NCBI GenBank assembly: GCA_002343075.1
Contig: DDRH01000067.1
Location: 243,402 to 307,401 of the forward strand
DNA: 64,000 bases
Direction of reading: 5' to 3'
Source: Phycisphaerales bacterium UBA2421
GTDB lineage: Bacteria; Planctomycetota; Phycisphaerae; Tepidisphaerales; Tepidisphaeraceae
In this document: positions 41,958-51,244 of the stretch, piece after piece
How positions within the stretch are numbered: the stretch's first letter is position 1
Layout: every line of letters begins with the position of its first letter
Translations under genes and position numbers: made by a program
Notes under the pieces: model-generated
Seen by the model: the letters and a program-made list of their open reading frames with translations, nothing else
Told to the model about the DNA's origin: nothing
The model's database searches: none

Positions 41958-43142
41958 CTACCGCAGCGTCTGCACCTCCACCGAGCACACCGCCGGCAGG
42001 TCGCGTGCGATGGCGTGCCAGTTGTTGCCACCATCCGGGCTGCAATACACCTGCCCGCCGGTTGTGCCGAAATAGATGCCGCAGTCGTCCAGCGTATCGA
42101 CCGCCATCGCATCTCGAAGCACGTTCACATAACAATCCTTCTGAGGCAGGCCGCTGGTCAGCGCCTCCCACTCCCCGCCGCCGGTCTTGCTTCTGTAGAC
42201 GCGCAGCTTCCCTTCCGGAGGATAGTGCAGGCTGTCGCTGGTGATCGGCACGACATAGATCGTCTCCGGTTCGTGCGCGTGAACATCGATTGGAAAGCCA
42301 AAATCACTGGGCAAGTTACCACTTACCTCGCGCCAATTGTCACCCGCGTCATCAGTGCGCATGACATCCCAATGCTTCTGCATGAAAAGCGTGTTGGGCC
42401 GCGACGGGTGCATGGCGATTCGGTGAACACAATGGCCAACCTCTGCCGTCTCGTCCGGCATGTAGTTCGATTTCAGTCCACGGTTGATTGGCTTCCAGGT
42501 GTCTCCGCCATCTTCCGTGCGAAATGCCCCCGCGGCACTGATGGCAATGAAAATGCGCTTCGGATTGTTCTTATCTAGCACGATCGTATGAAGCCCCAAA
42601 CCGCCGGCACCAGGCATCCACTTGGGTCCGTCTGCGTCGCGCAGGCCGGGCTTCTCCTTCCAATTCTTCGCGCCATCGGTCGAATAGAAGAATGCCGCAT
42701 CCTCCGCCCCGGCGTACACCAAATCGACATCAGTCAGCGAGGGTTCCAAATGCCAAATGCGCTTAAAAGCCCACGGCTGTTGGGTGCCGTCGTGCATCTG
42801 ATGCGTCATAAGAGGCTGACCGCTGGCACCGGTCGTCTCGTAAACAAATTTGTTGCTCTCGGCCTTGGGAATACCGTCGGGCGTGGTCGTCACTTCCCCT
42901 GCGGGGGTACCGGGTTGCGACCACGTCTTCCCACCATCATCCGACCGCTGGATGATCTGCCCAAACCAACTGCTCGACTGCGAAGCGTAGATCCGATTCG
43001 GATCGACCGGTGAACCCTTCATGTGATAGATTTCCCACCCGCCGAAGTGTGGCCCGCTCACCTCCCATTTCTGCCGCTTGCCGTCACTCGTGATGATAAA
43101 TGCACCTTTGCGCGTGCCGACAAGAACGCGAACCGCACTCAT
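41958..43142 (-). CDS. BNR-repeat beta-propeller protein (sialidase/YCF48-like)
   Basis: 394 residues. Repeated Asp-box blades ([71 protein letters not shown]) form a propeller. Sialidase catalytic Arg/Tyr/Glu residues are not evident, so a binding or assembly role is more likely than sialidase activity. No signal peptide is visible, which suggests a cytoplasmic place. It pairs with the MoaD-like gene downstream. GGAG lies six bases before the ATG. Confidence 0.85.
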   Translation of the reverse strand: MSAVRVLVGTRKGAFIITSDGKRQKWEVSGPHFGGWEIYHMKGSPVDPNRIYASQSSSWFGQIIQRSDDGGKTWSQPGTPAGEVTTTPDGIPKAESNKFVYETTGASGQPLMTHQMHDGTQQPWAFKRIWHLEPSLTDVDLVYAGAEDAAFFYSTDGAKNWKEKPGLRDADGPKWMPGAGGLGLHTIVLDKNNPKRIFIAISAAGAFRTEDGGDTWKPINRGLKSNYMPDETAEVGHCVHRIAMHPSRPNTLFMQKHWDVMRTDDAGDNWREVSGNLPSDFGFPIDVHAHEPETIYVVPITSDSLHYPPEGKLRVYRSKTGGGEWEALTSGLPQKDCYVNVLRDAMAVDTLDDCGIYFGTTGGQVYCSPDGGNNWHAIARDLPAVCSVEVQTLR

Positions 43143-43272
43143 GGCCTACTCCAGGAAAGTAAAGGATTTTGGATAACGCTGATGTCCGACTCGCATCTTA
43201 TCGCATCGAGCGAAGTGGATGCAAACCGATTTGTTCAACGAACGCACAACAAATCAGCCCAGGCGTTTGCGG

Positions 43273-44598
43273 TCAAGGAATAAGCTCGAACGCCCCGATA
43301 TCATACCCCCCGCCGCGGGGGCGGGGTTTTCTGGCGTAATCAAACTTCACAGGCGATACCGTTCGACCGGCATCGACCAACGGCGAATCAGGCAGTAATC
43401 GATAGCTCGATGGATTTAACCTTTGGCCGCCGGAAAATCGCGGATTGGTCAGCACATCCGCCGCCGACCGTGCCGCGGCGATCGGCGTGCTGCCGAACCA
43501 TCCGTTGTGGCTGAAACTAATCCCCGCCACCCCGCCGTAGGCATCGACCATCACCCCGCCGTTCTGCTGCACCGCTGCGTTGTTTACAAAACGGCTGTTC
43601 GAGTGTTGATTCGACGCATCAATATGAATCGCCGCTGTGACGCTATCGATGAACGTGTTATTGGCGATGGTCGAATCGATCAGCCCCCCGCCGACGATGT
43701 AATCGCCGTAGAAGAAGCCGAACCCCGCACCGACGACTACATTATTCGCCACCAGGTTTCCCCGACTCTTCGGCAGCCCGGCCACCTCGGTGGCAATCTG
43801 CACTCCGCTCGCCGGGCGATTGAAGCGACTAAACTCGGTTTGACCGGTCGAGAAAATGAAGTTATTGCGCACGACAGCGTTGGTCGCGGTATCAAGATAA
43901 ACATTCACACTGTAATTGTCGCGCACCCAGTTGCCGTCGGCGATGGCCCCGTTGATCTTCCATAGGCCGATGCCTTCGCCGTGGTTGCTGTAGACGTAGT
44001 TGCGATTGACGCGCACATTGCTGCCCGTTGAAGCGGTGATTCCCTGTCCCCATCCCCCTTCCTCCGGCCTCACGACCGCGGTCTTGCGGCTGTTGTCGTG
44101 AACCGTGTTCCCCTCCACAAGCACATCGCCAAATGCCGCATCACCCCCGACCCACACGCCCACGCCCCAACTGCCAAACACTTTGTTGTACATCACGCGC
44201 ACATGGCTCGCGTTGTAAACGACGATGCCGATTTCCCGGCTTTTCCGCACGCTGATGTTGGTGAAATCGATGTAATCGCCGGAAATGCTGACAGCATCCT
44301 GCCAGCCGGCGCGAATGTTGCGGCCATCGATGATCGCGCGCTCGCCCGGATAGCTGGTAAACAGAATTCGGCCGCCCGGCGCCCCGTCACACCACATGCT
44401 CTGCTGCTGGGTCGGGAAGTAAGTCCCCCCGCGGAGGTAAACGGTGTCGCCGGGCTGTACGCGCCACGTCACGTCGTTGATGCTGGCCAGCGGGCTGTTG
44501 ATCGTACCAGTGTTGGACGGCGAACCGTCGGGCGCGATGTAATACGCGTTTGCAAACAGCCGGCGGGGTTCGAGGGTTTCGACGGGCGCGCGATGCAT
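43273..44598 (-). CDS. LEPR-motif secreted right-handed beta-helix protein (pectate lyase/NosD-like fold)
   Basis: 441 residues. The N-terminus VETLEPRRLFANA is the LEPR motif common at the start of planctomycete surface proteins. The body has parallel beta-helix repeats with Asn/Val ladders (GNTVHDNSRK, NRNYVYSNHGEG, ANNTFIDSVTAAIHI). An opening YYIAPDGSPSNTGTINSPLASI is shared by polysaccharide lyases of this fold, but no catalytic set is evident. It lies just downstream of another LEPR protein, on the same strand. Confidence 0.85.
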   Translation of the reverse strand: MHRAPVETLEPRRLFANAYYIAPDGSPSNTGTINSPLASINDVTWRVQPGDTVYLRGGTYFPTQQQSMWCDGAPGGRILFTSYPGERAIIDGRNIRAGWQDAVSISGDYIDFTNISVRKSREIGIVVYNASHVRVMYNKVFGSWGVGVWVGGDAAFGDVLVEGNTVHDNSRKTAVVRPEEGGWGQGITASTGSNVRVNRNYVYSNHGEGIGLWKINGAIADGNWVRDNYSVNVYLDTATNAVVRNNFIFSTGQTEFSRFNRPASGVQIATEVAGLPKSRGNLVANNVVVGAGFGFFYGDYIVGGGLIDSTIANNTFIDSVTAAIHIDASNQHSNSRFVNNAAVQQNGGVMVDAYGGVAGISFSHNGWFGSTPIAAARSAADVLTNPRFSGGQRLNPSSYRLLPDSPLVDAGRTVSPVKFDYARKPRPRGGGYDIGAFELIP

Positions 44599-44790
44599 CA
44601 GTGTTGTTTATCGGATGCAAAACACTCCAAAACCAGCCAATGCGAGGATTTTTTTACGCCCGACGGCCACCGCTCGGCTTTCAAGCCAAGTAGCGCTGGT
44701 GGATCGCACGGTTGATGCTGAATGTAGCTTTGCTCCGTTAGCACGACTTGAACTAAAAACTCAAATCGTGGCACCCAGATTCCAGAACGA

Positions 44791-44824
44791 ACACAGCCGC
44801 CGGAGCAAACACTCGGGCGGCTGT
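44791..44824 (-). terminator. Terminator-like hairpin after the cyclophilin gene
   Basis: CACAGCCGCC (44791-44800) pairs perfectly with GGCGGCTGTG (44815-44824); a second inner GAG/CTC stem is possible. It lies 27 bases beyond the stop of the minus-strand cyclophilin gene, with no clear T-tract. Confidence 0.5.
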
Positions 44825-44850
44825 GCGCTGGGTTGAGATTGTGAGCAAGA

Positions 44851-45942
44851 TCAGGCCAACGCGCCGAGTTTCATCACACCGGCAACTCGACGGATGTATG
44901 GCAAGTCGCGCAGCGGGTTCAATGCTGCCTCTGCCTGCGATTGGTCCCGCACAGGCACATTACCGACACTCGTGTTGGTGCTTCCAGCGGCAGTCCCAAT
45001 CTGCGGCTGCAGATTCGCAACAGGCAGTTGATTGATCGCCTGCGCTACGGACAAGCCCGAAGTAATCTGAGCAAAGACCGTGAACCCGCCGTCTCCCCGG
45101 AGCGGGCTGTCCAGAAAGCTGTTGTCCGCAAGATTGATGAACAACTGGTTGGTGGCGGTATCTGGCCCGCTCTTGGCAAACGACAGCGTTCCGATGGTAT
45201 TGCTGAGCGCGCCCGGCAGGTCGTTTTCATCCGGAACCGGATCAAATCGCGTCGTTGCAACGATATCGCTGGCTTCCTGTCCGTCGCCGGTAATCTGCAG
45301 AGATCCGCCTTGAATGACGAAGGGTTGCGGGTTGTTCTCGCTGCGGGTGAAAAAGGTGTTATCGAAGCGGCCAGAGTTGGCATAATCGAGGAAATTGCTG
45401 GCATGGCTCGGGGTCACATCGCGGCGCACGGAAAGAACGATCACGCCTTCCGTCGTCGTCATTCGCGCCCGCGGTGTGCTGCTGCGGTCGCGGCGGGCGA
45501 CGAAATTGAAGTTGCCGCCCTGCGTGCCGTTGCCGGTGGGAAACGTGCCGGTGAATTCACCGTCGAGCCGCTTGCCGTCGCCGGCGGTGATGAGGCTGCT
45601 TTCGAGGCGGATGCGGTAAGTCGCGTTCGGGTCGGTGTTACCGCGGACGGTCAAGCGGTTGTTGCTGGCGTTGAAGCTGACGCTTACGCCGTCGGTCTTG
45701 CGGATGTCATCCGCGGTGCCGATCACGCCATCGGCCCCGGCGGTGAAGAATCGGACGCTGTTCTTATTCACATTCCGTAAAAACCGGCTGGCGGTGATTT
45801 GCACCTCGCCACGGTTGTCGGCGATGACGTTGGTGATGATCGGTGCCGCTGCGAGCATCTGCCGAGGCTCCATCGCCTCTACAAACTTGCAACCGGCCGG
45901 CTTCACTCGCTTGGTTGGACGGGTAAACAGTCGACGAAACAT
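44851..45942 (-). CDS. LEPR-motif cyclophilin-type peptidylprolyl isomerase
   Basis: 363 residues. The N-terminus contains VEAMEPRQMLAAAP, an LEPR-type surface-protein motif. A Bacterial Ig-like region (about 35-145) precedes the cyclophilin domain (MTTTEGVIVLSVRRDVTPSHA, FDNTFFTRSENN, VIQGGSL, GTLSFAKSGPDTATNQLFINL). The FNxFxR-like catalytic region is altered, so activity needs testing. It probably folds or scaffolds proteins outside the cytoplasm. AGGAG lies eight bases before ATG 45942; the longer frame to 46098 overlaps the thrC end and is rejected. Confidence 0.88.
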   Translation of the reverse strand: MFRRLFTRPTKRVKPAGCKFVEAMEPRQMLAAAPIITNVIADNRGEVQITASRFLRNVNKNSVRFFTAGADGVIGTADDIRKTDGVSVSFNASNNRLTVRGNTDPNATYRIRLESSLITAGDGKRLDGEFTGTFPTGNGTQGGNFNFVARRDRSSTPRARMTTTEGVIVLSVRRDVTPSHASNFLDYANSGRFDNTFFTRSENNPQPFVIQGGSLQITGDGQEASDIVATTRFDPVPDENDLPGALSNTIGTLSFAKSGPDTATNQLFINLADNSFLDSPLRGDGGFTVFAQITSGLSVAQAINQLPVANLQPQIGTAAGSTNTSVGNVPVRDQSQAEAALNPLRDLPYIRRVAGVMKLGALA

Positions 45943-46090
45943 GAACAGTTCTCCTGCGATGTTGGTTAGATCACAAAGCCCGCTCCAGTCGAGCGGGTGC
46001 GAAATTGTGACCGATTCGGACGCATTTGTCATCCCGCCGGGCCGCGGCGGGGGTGACAGTCTTAGAGACGGCATCAAACCCCGGCTTGTT

Positions 46091-47503
46091 TCAAACACTT
46101 CCTCCCATGGCTTTCACGATGGATGCCAGATCATCGTCTACCTGTATGGGGCGGTTTGCGATCTTCCCTGTCGGCGTGCTCCGCGGGGCCATGTCCTGCA
46201 CGCTCTTCATGTCTACGCCGGTATGATACATGACGGTCGCATTCGGGTCTTTCAGTTCGTGGCCGGTGAGGATGCAGACTACCTCCTCATCCCGGTCGAT
46301 GATTCCCTCTTCCTGCAACTTCCGCAGCCCGGCCACGCTGGCGGCACTGGCCGGTTCGCAGCCGAAGCCGTAGCGGGCGACGAGCGCGCGGTGTTCGAGG
46401 ATTTCGTCGTCTGTCACCTCGCGAACAACGCCGTTCATGTAATCTAACGCACGCAGCGCCTTCGGCAGGTTCACCGGCCGGCTGATTTCGATGGCGCTGG
46501 CGACCGTGTGCGGATAGTAGTTCGATTCGTCCATCGCGGCATACAACCCGCCGATCTTGGTGCAATCGACTTCCCCGCCGTTCCAGCGCAAGTTTTGTCG
46601 GGTAAAGAGCTCGTTGAGCGTATTGGCACCCGAGGCGTTAATCACCGCAAGCCGGGGCACTTTCTCAATCAGACCGAGTTCCTTCAGCTCCATAAATGCT
46701 TTACCGAAAGCGGAACAGTTGCCGAGGTTACCGCCGGGCACAATGACCCAGTCCGGGGGGTTCCAGTCGCGGGCTTCGAGAATGCGAAACATGATCGACT
46801 TCTGCCCCTCCAGCCGAAACGGGTTCACGCTGTTCATCAGGTAAATGCCCATCTTAGGGTCGTCGGCAATCTCCTTGACCCGCCGCAGGCAGGCATCGAA
46901 GTCGCCGCTGATTTGTAGCGTGAGCGCGCCATAATCCAGCGCCTGGCTCAACTTTCCAAAGCTGATTTTCCCCGTGCCGATGAACACGACGCCTGTCATC
47001 TCATTCAAACCCGCATACATGGCCAGGCTTGCCGAGGTATTGCCCGTGCTCGCACAAGCGACCCGGTGAGCACCGACAATGCGCGCGTGCGTAAACGCCG
47101 CCGTCATGCCGTTGTCCTTGAAGCTGCCTGATGGATTCAAGCCTTCATATTGCAGGAAAAGCCGACCGGGATTCATGTTCATCTGCCGGGCAAGCAGGTC
47201 GGCCTGCTGAAGAACGGTTCGCCCCTCGCCAATGGTGACGATCTGATCTTCGTGGCGATAGAACGGCATGAGTTCGCGAAACCGCCAAACCCCGGAAAAA
47301 TCCAGTCGCCCGCTCCCGCCGGCCCCTTTGGTGCTCCAGCGGTGCTCGAAGAACTCCATGGACTTCGGCACGGGCAGTCGGTCCCAGTCATAAATGATGT
47401 CGAGAAGCGCATGGCATTTCGCACAGCTCGTCCGGACTTCGTCAATCGAATAGGACGCTTTGCAGGCCGGATTGGTGCAACGTTGATGGGCGCGATCAGT
47501 CAT
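46091..47503 (-). CDS. thrC: Threonine synthase
   Basis: 470 residues. PLP enzyme converting phosphohomoserine to threonine. An N-terminal zinc ribbon (C9, C14, C27, C30) is followed by the PLP lysine K129 in [10 protein letters not shown] and the phosphate-binding loop ASTGNTSAS, then [13 protein letters not shown] and a late [14 protein letters not shown]. Zinc-ribbon threonine synthases form a known subgroup. The start is ATG 47503. Confidence 0.95.
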   Translation of the reverse strand: MTDRAHQRCTNPACKASYSIDEVRTSCAKCHALLDIIYDWDRLPVPKSMEFFEHRWSTKGAGGSGRLDFSGVWRFRELMPFYRHEDQIVTIGEGRTVLQQADLLARQMNMNPGRLFLQYEGLNPSGSFKDNGMTAAFTHARIVGAHRVACASTGNTSASLAMYAGLNEMTGVVFIGTGKISFGKLSQALDYGALTLQISGDFDACLRRVKEIADDPKMGIYLMNSVNPFRLEGQKSIMFRILEARDWNPPDWVIVPGGNLGNCSAFGKAFMELKELGLIEKVPRLAVINASGANTLNELFTRQNLRWNGGEVDCTKIGGLYAAMDESNYYPHTVASAIEISRPVNLPKALRALDYMNGVVREVTDDEILEHRALVARYGFGCEPASAASVAGLRKLQEEGIIDRDEEVVCILTGHELKDPNATVMYHTGVDMKSVQDMAPRSTPTGKIANRPIQVDDDLASIVKAMGGSV

Positions 47504-47577
47504 GACAAGCCAAAGGTATGACGGCGGCGGTCGGGCGTCAAAAGAGTTGGCCGCCGGGAGGAGTCAAAGTGATCAAG

Positions 47578-47837
47578 TCATTCGTACACTTCACTTCGCT
47601 TGGCAATGGTGATGACGAAGACGGTGATCGCGTGATCGTTTATGGAGTAGACCACGCGCAGGTCGCCACGCGATAACGATAGCAACCCGACAACGCACCC
47701 CTAAGCGGCTTCACGTTGTTCCCCCGCCGTGGGTCGCACTCCAGTGATTTGAAACACCGGGCGAGCTTCTTGGCAATGGCCCTATCGCACCGGTCATAAA
47801 ACCGTTGCGCCTCAGACGAGAGCTCGACATCATACAT
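47578..47837 (-). pseudogene. RelE/ParE-family toxin gene with a frameshift
   Basis: The frame from ATG 47837 reads MYDVELSSEAQRFYDRCD and KPLRGALSGCYRYRV, a normal RelE/YoeB-like toxin start, but then hits a stop at 47640. If one base is restored near 47664-47669 the frame continues as GDLRVVYSINDHAITVFVI and TIAKRSEVYE to a TGA at 47578, which is the expected C-terminus. So a single G appears to be missing. It may be a true inactivation or a sequencing error; the antitoxin gene is intact and overlaps by eight bases. Confidence 0.85.
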
Positions 47838-48060
47838 CGGCCCGCACCTTGCGCCATGATCGGGTACGGCCAGCTTTGATGTCCTTCAAGCCGCGTGCGA
47901 ACGATTGCTTGAAACCCGGGAGTGAGAGCAACTCAAGCGTGGGGTCGTCGAGGTCGCGACTCTTTACAAAAGCCAGAAACGCAGATGCAACACGAAGCTG
48001 CTCAGCAGACATCGCGTCGATCAGTGCCTTGGCTTCTCGTTTCAAAGTAGGCATACCCAT
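47830..48060 (-). CDS. RelB-like antitoxin
   Basis: 76 residues from ATG 48060 (74 from 48054). A helical N-terminus (TLKREAKALIDAMSAEQLRVASAFLAFV) is followed by LSLPGFKQSFARGLKDIKAGR, typical of antitoxins placed before RelE/ParE toxins. It overlaps the toxin gene by eight bases. The longer frame to 48114 lacks support. Confidence 0.75.
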   Translation of the reverse strand: MGMPTLKREAKALIDAMSAEQLRVASAFLAFVKSRDLDDPTLELLSLPGFKQSFARGLKDIKAGRTRSWRKVRADV

Positions 48061-48123
48061 TCGTACATCGTATCCACTGAGTTGCGGGCGGTCGAGAGTC
48101 GGCGAGAAGCACAAGCCGCTCGC

Positions 48124-49197
48124 TTACCCTCTCCGATGCGCGGCCAATTCCGCATCGCGTGCCTGTTGATGCTTGGTCGCCAGCGCCAGTTGTCGGCGCT
48201 CGGCGCGGGTCAGGCTGTTCATGCCCTGCTTCGAGACTTTTTCCAGAATCTGATCGACCACAAGCCGTTCTGTCGCTTCTGCACGCTCGAGTTTTCGGAT
48301 GCGCTTCATGCGCCATTTGGCGCGATAGCTCGTCTTACGTTTTTCTGGTCGCAGCGATGCCGAGAAATCGGGCGAATCTTCATCGGAAAATGCCCATTGC
48401 CCTGCCGCCAGCAGCATTCGCCGCAGCTGCAGGCAGTTGATCAGGCAACTCACGCCGATCAGCGTCAAAATCAACCCGCCGAAGATTGCGCCCATGGAAG
48501 CCACACCCGCAATGATCATGAGCCCGGCGCCAACCAGGCCGATCGTCACGGCCCAGAGCATCGATCTGTAATAGCCCAGCGGTCGCCAGAGGATTGACTG
48601 CAGCAGTTGCCCGCCGTCCAGGGGCCAGACCGGGAGGAGGTTGAACAGAAGCAGCGCGTAGCTCATGGTGTAGAGCCAGTACAGATAACCAGCGATCTGC
48701 AGCCATCCGCCGGAGTTAACACGTGAGAATGCCTCGCCGAACGTAAACGGGCCAAGGGGAAAGAATCCGAGGGTCAGATACAGCCCTGCGCCGCATATCA
48801 GGCAAATAACGACATTGACTGCTGGCCCGCCGGCGACGGTGATAAAGGTAGGTAGAGGGCGGCGCGGCGCGCCGGTCATGGCCAAACCGCCCAGCGGGGT
48901 CATGAGAATGTCTTCCGCGGTCCCGCCGACCCAGCGGGCGGCGAAGCAATGGCCAAACTCGTGCAGCAGGACGATCGCAAAGAGCATCGTCGCACTCTGA
49001 ACGCGCGACTCAAGCGATGTCCCCCCGCCGAAGCCGAAAAGCAGTATCAGGATAATGAAAATCAGCAGCGACGCATGCGCACGCACCCGGATGCCGAAGA
49101 GGGTAAAAAGCGGCACCGATCCTGAAACGATCCACGCCAGCGGGCTCATTCTCCCGCTGTCGGAATCGTGCGAATATGGCCTATCCTGCCAGCCCAT
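48124..49197 (-). CDS. Site-2 protease family membrane metalloprotease (M50)
   Basis: 357 residues with about six helices. HEFGH near residue 80 is the zinc motif, and NLLPVWPLDGGQ near residue 190 supplies the third ligand Asp. The C-terminal ILEKVSKQGMNSLTRAERRQL is also found at the end of some rhomboid-like membrane proteins. S2P enzymes cut membrane-bound regulators such as anti-sigma factors. No partner is evident. Start: ATG 49197 (an ATG at 49149 is in frame). Confidence 0.9.
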   Translation of the reverse strand: MGWQDRPYSHDSDSGRMSPLAWIVSGSVPLFTLFGIRVRAHASLLIFIILILLFGFGGGTSLESRVQSATMLFAIVLLHEFGHCFAARWVGGTAEDILMTPLGGLAMTGAPRRPLPTFITVAGGPAVNVVICLICGAGLYLTLGFFPLGPFTFGEAFSRVNSGGWLQIAGYLYWLYTMSYALLLFNLLPVWPLDGGQLLQSILWRPLGYYRSMLWAVTIGLVGAGLMIIAGVASMGAIFGGLILTLIGVSCLINCLQLRRMLLAAGQWAFSDEDSPDFSASLRPEKRKTSYRAKWRMKRIRKLERAEATERLVVDQILEKVSKQGMNSLTRAERRQLALATKHQQARDAELAAHRRG

Positions 49198-49214
49198 GTT
49201 CTATCCCGAATGCT

Positions 49215-49754
49215 TCACTCCACGCGTGTGCGCCACCAACGATCATACGATAACAATGCGGCAATGGTTTTTGAGTCTTGAATCGCGCCGTCGCGAATCA
49301 TTTCTATCGCTTCGAAAAAGGGGGTTGCACGAACCTCAATGTCTTCGCCCAACTCCAAAGCGGTGGTGCGCTGTTCCAGATCGTAGGCGGCGAAAAGGTG
49401 GAGTTTCTCACTGAGAATGCCGGGGGATGCAAAGAAACTGAGAATTGGCTTGATCCGCTTCGCGAGGTAGCCGGTTTCTTCCAGCAATTCACGACCGGCG
49501 GCGTTCATGGGCGGCTCGCCTTTGTTTAATGTGCCTGCGGGCAGCTCCAGCAGGTATTGGCCGACGGCGTGGCGATAGTTGCGGATGAGCAGCACCGTTT
49601 CCGCATCGAGCATCGCCAATACCACCACCGCGCCAGGATGCTGCACCACCTCTGCGGCAAATCGGTTACCTTGTTCATCTTCCAGCCTGTGAATCTCCAG
49701 CCGCACCTTCGTGCCGTCGTAGATCACCTGTCGCTCGATCAATTGAAATGACAT
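49215..49754 (-). CDS. NUDIX hydrolase (ADP-ribose pyrophosphatase-like)
   Basis: 179 residues. The Nudix box is GTLNKGEPPMNAAGRELLEETGY, given here as G-x5-E...REL-EETGY at about 74-96. The N-terminal strand FQLIERQVIYDGTKVRLE and the LPAGTLNKGE loop match ADP-ribose pyrophosphatases. It probably hydrolyses ADP-ribose or similar nucleotide sugars. ATG 49754 has AAGGA eight bases upstream. Confidence 0.93.
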   Translation of the reverse strand: MSFQLIERQVIYDGTKVRLEIHRLEDEQGNRFAAEVVQHPGAVVVLAMLDAETVLLIRNYRHAVGQYLLELPAGTLNKGEPPMNAAGRELLEETGYLAKRIKPILSFFASPGILSEKLHLFAAYDLEQRTTALELGEDIEVRATPFFEAIEMIRDGAIQDSKTIAALLSYDRWWRTRVE

Positions 49755-49995
49755 GCTCGCTATCCTTGCCGGCTCAAGCCAACTTCGATCCATCCTCTAT
49801 GATATCGGATAATGTCCAGACAAGTTTGGGACAGGACACCGCCACACGAGCGTGACCCCGGCAAGCTCGACAACCGCGTCAAGCAGGCCGATGGCACTAT
49901 CAATTGTGGCCCTACCTGAGTTGTTGCCTGTATATAGTGTGGATAACCCGTCACTTGCGAAAGATTTGGTTGCCGTAACTTTGAGGAACGATAAG

Positions 49996-50997
49996 TTGTC
50001 CTTCACTGAAGCTTTGACTCTCGACCGCTACTCACTCGTGGCACTCGATCTCGACGGCACTACGTTGTCGCCGGAGGGTGTCGTCACGGCGCGAACTCGG
50101 GCGGCGATTCATGCGTTGGTGAAGGTCGGCGTGCGGGTTTGCTTTGCCACCGGGCGGAGCTTTCCTGAAAGCCGGCAAATTCTTTCTCAAATTGAGCATT
50201 ATGATCTGGCCGTCTTCGTCGGCGGGCCGATGGTGGTTGATACCGCAACCGGGCAAACCGTTGTCCGGCAGCACATGAAAACGGCGTTGGCAGTGGAACT
50301 GGTGAAGTTCTTCCAGTCGCGCGGCCAACCGGCCTGCGCGCTGCAGGATCGCACCGCGGCGGGGTTTGACTACCTCATCACCGCCGACGTCCCGCTTCAC
50401 GAATCGCTGGCGCACTGGCTGGTTGTGACTGATGCCGTGTGCAAGTACTTGCCAGCAATGGCGTTAGCCGAAGCCGACCACTCCAATACGCTACGCGTCG
50501 GTGTGGTGGTGGAGTTGGCAACAGCGACCTGGCTGCAGCGCGAACTTGATGCTGCGTTCGGCGAGCGCATCGTGCAGCACATGATCGTCCCCACGCAAAC
50601 CCGCACAAAGGTGGCCGGCGTGCTGGAAGTGTTCGACCCGGCGGTGAGTAAGTGGACTGGCATTCAGCAGGTAGCAAGACGGCACGGCATCGCCGATGAA
50701 GCTGTCATTGCAGTCGGCGACGACTTCAACGATCTGGCAATGCTGCGGAATGCCGGGCTTGGCGTGGCGATGGGCAATGCCGTCCCAGCGGCGAAGGCCG
50801 TCGCAGGAAGGGTGATCGAAAGCAACGCTGCGGACGGATTGGCAAAGTTTCTGGAAGACATCGTCAGGGCGCGTGCGGAAAAGCCGGGTTCAGTGACGCC
50901 GGAGAATGAGGTGTGCGACCCAGCGCGGGGTACTACGCGAGAGCTGGCTGCAAATCGGGTGTGCCGGGATGGGAGTACCAACATAGACTCACCCTGA
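49996..50997 (+). CDS. HAD-superfamily Cof-like phosphatase
   Basis: About 333 residues. HAD motif I is ALDLDGTTL (D18, D20 from TTG 49996); motif II FATGRS; motif III lysine region around TKVAGV; motif IV VIAVGDDFNDLAML. Residues between II and III form a C2-type cap. It acts on a small phosphorylated metabolite. The start is uncertain: TTG 49996 has GAGGA eight bases upstream and puts motif I at a normal place; the frame is open further up to 49852. A 40-residue C-terminal tail is extra. A strong terminator follows. Confidence 0.88.
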   Translation: MSFTEALTLDRYSLVALDLDGTTLSPEGVVTARTRAAIHALVKVGVRVCFATGRSFPESRQILSQIEHYDLAVFVGGPMVVDTATGQTVVRQHMKTALAVELVKFFQSRGQPACALQDRTAAGFDYLITADVPLHESLAHWLVVTDAVCKYLPAMALAEADHSNTLRVGVVVELATATWLQRELDAAFGERIVQHMIVPTQTRTKVAGVLEVFDPAVSKWTGIQQVARRHGIADEAVIAVGDDFNDLAMLRNAGLGVAMGNAVPAAKAVAGRVIESNAADGLAKFLEDIVRARAEKPGSVTPENEVCDPARGTTRELAANRVCRDGSTNIDSP

Positions 50998-51082
50998 CCG
51001 TAGTGCTGCGATTCATGTTTGCCCCGCGCGTGGGCGGGCAAACCTACGGTGCAGGGACGGTGCGAAAGGATTCGCAGGCTCG

Positions 51083-51124
51083 AGCGGCTCGGTGCGGAAG
51101 GATATCGCACCGGGCCGCTTTTTT
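51083..51124 (+). terminator. Rho-independent terminator after the HAD gene
   Basis: AGCGGCTCGGTGCG (51083-51096) pairs with CGCACCGGGCCGCT (51106-51119), 14 bp with one G-U pair and a nine-base loop, and is followed by a T run (51119-51124). This is the clearest intrinsic terminator in the window. Confidence 0.85.
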
Positions 51125-51244
51125 GCGCGCAAATCTCCCCGTCCCGAACTTGCTCCAAGAATTTTGATGTCCTTGTTACCGAGACTTCTTGAGCCTCGGG
51201 CTAGCGCAGCGGAAGACGCGGCAGATCAAATGCGAGTTCCCGGT

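Noticed and set aside
41958..43142. Calling the BNR protein an exo-alpha-sialidase
   Set aside because: Asp-box repeats are present but the Arg triad, Tyr and Glu of sialidases are not apparent, and there is no export signal.
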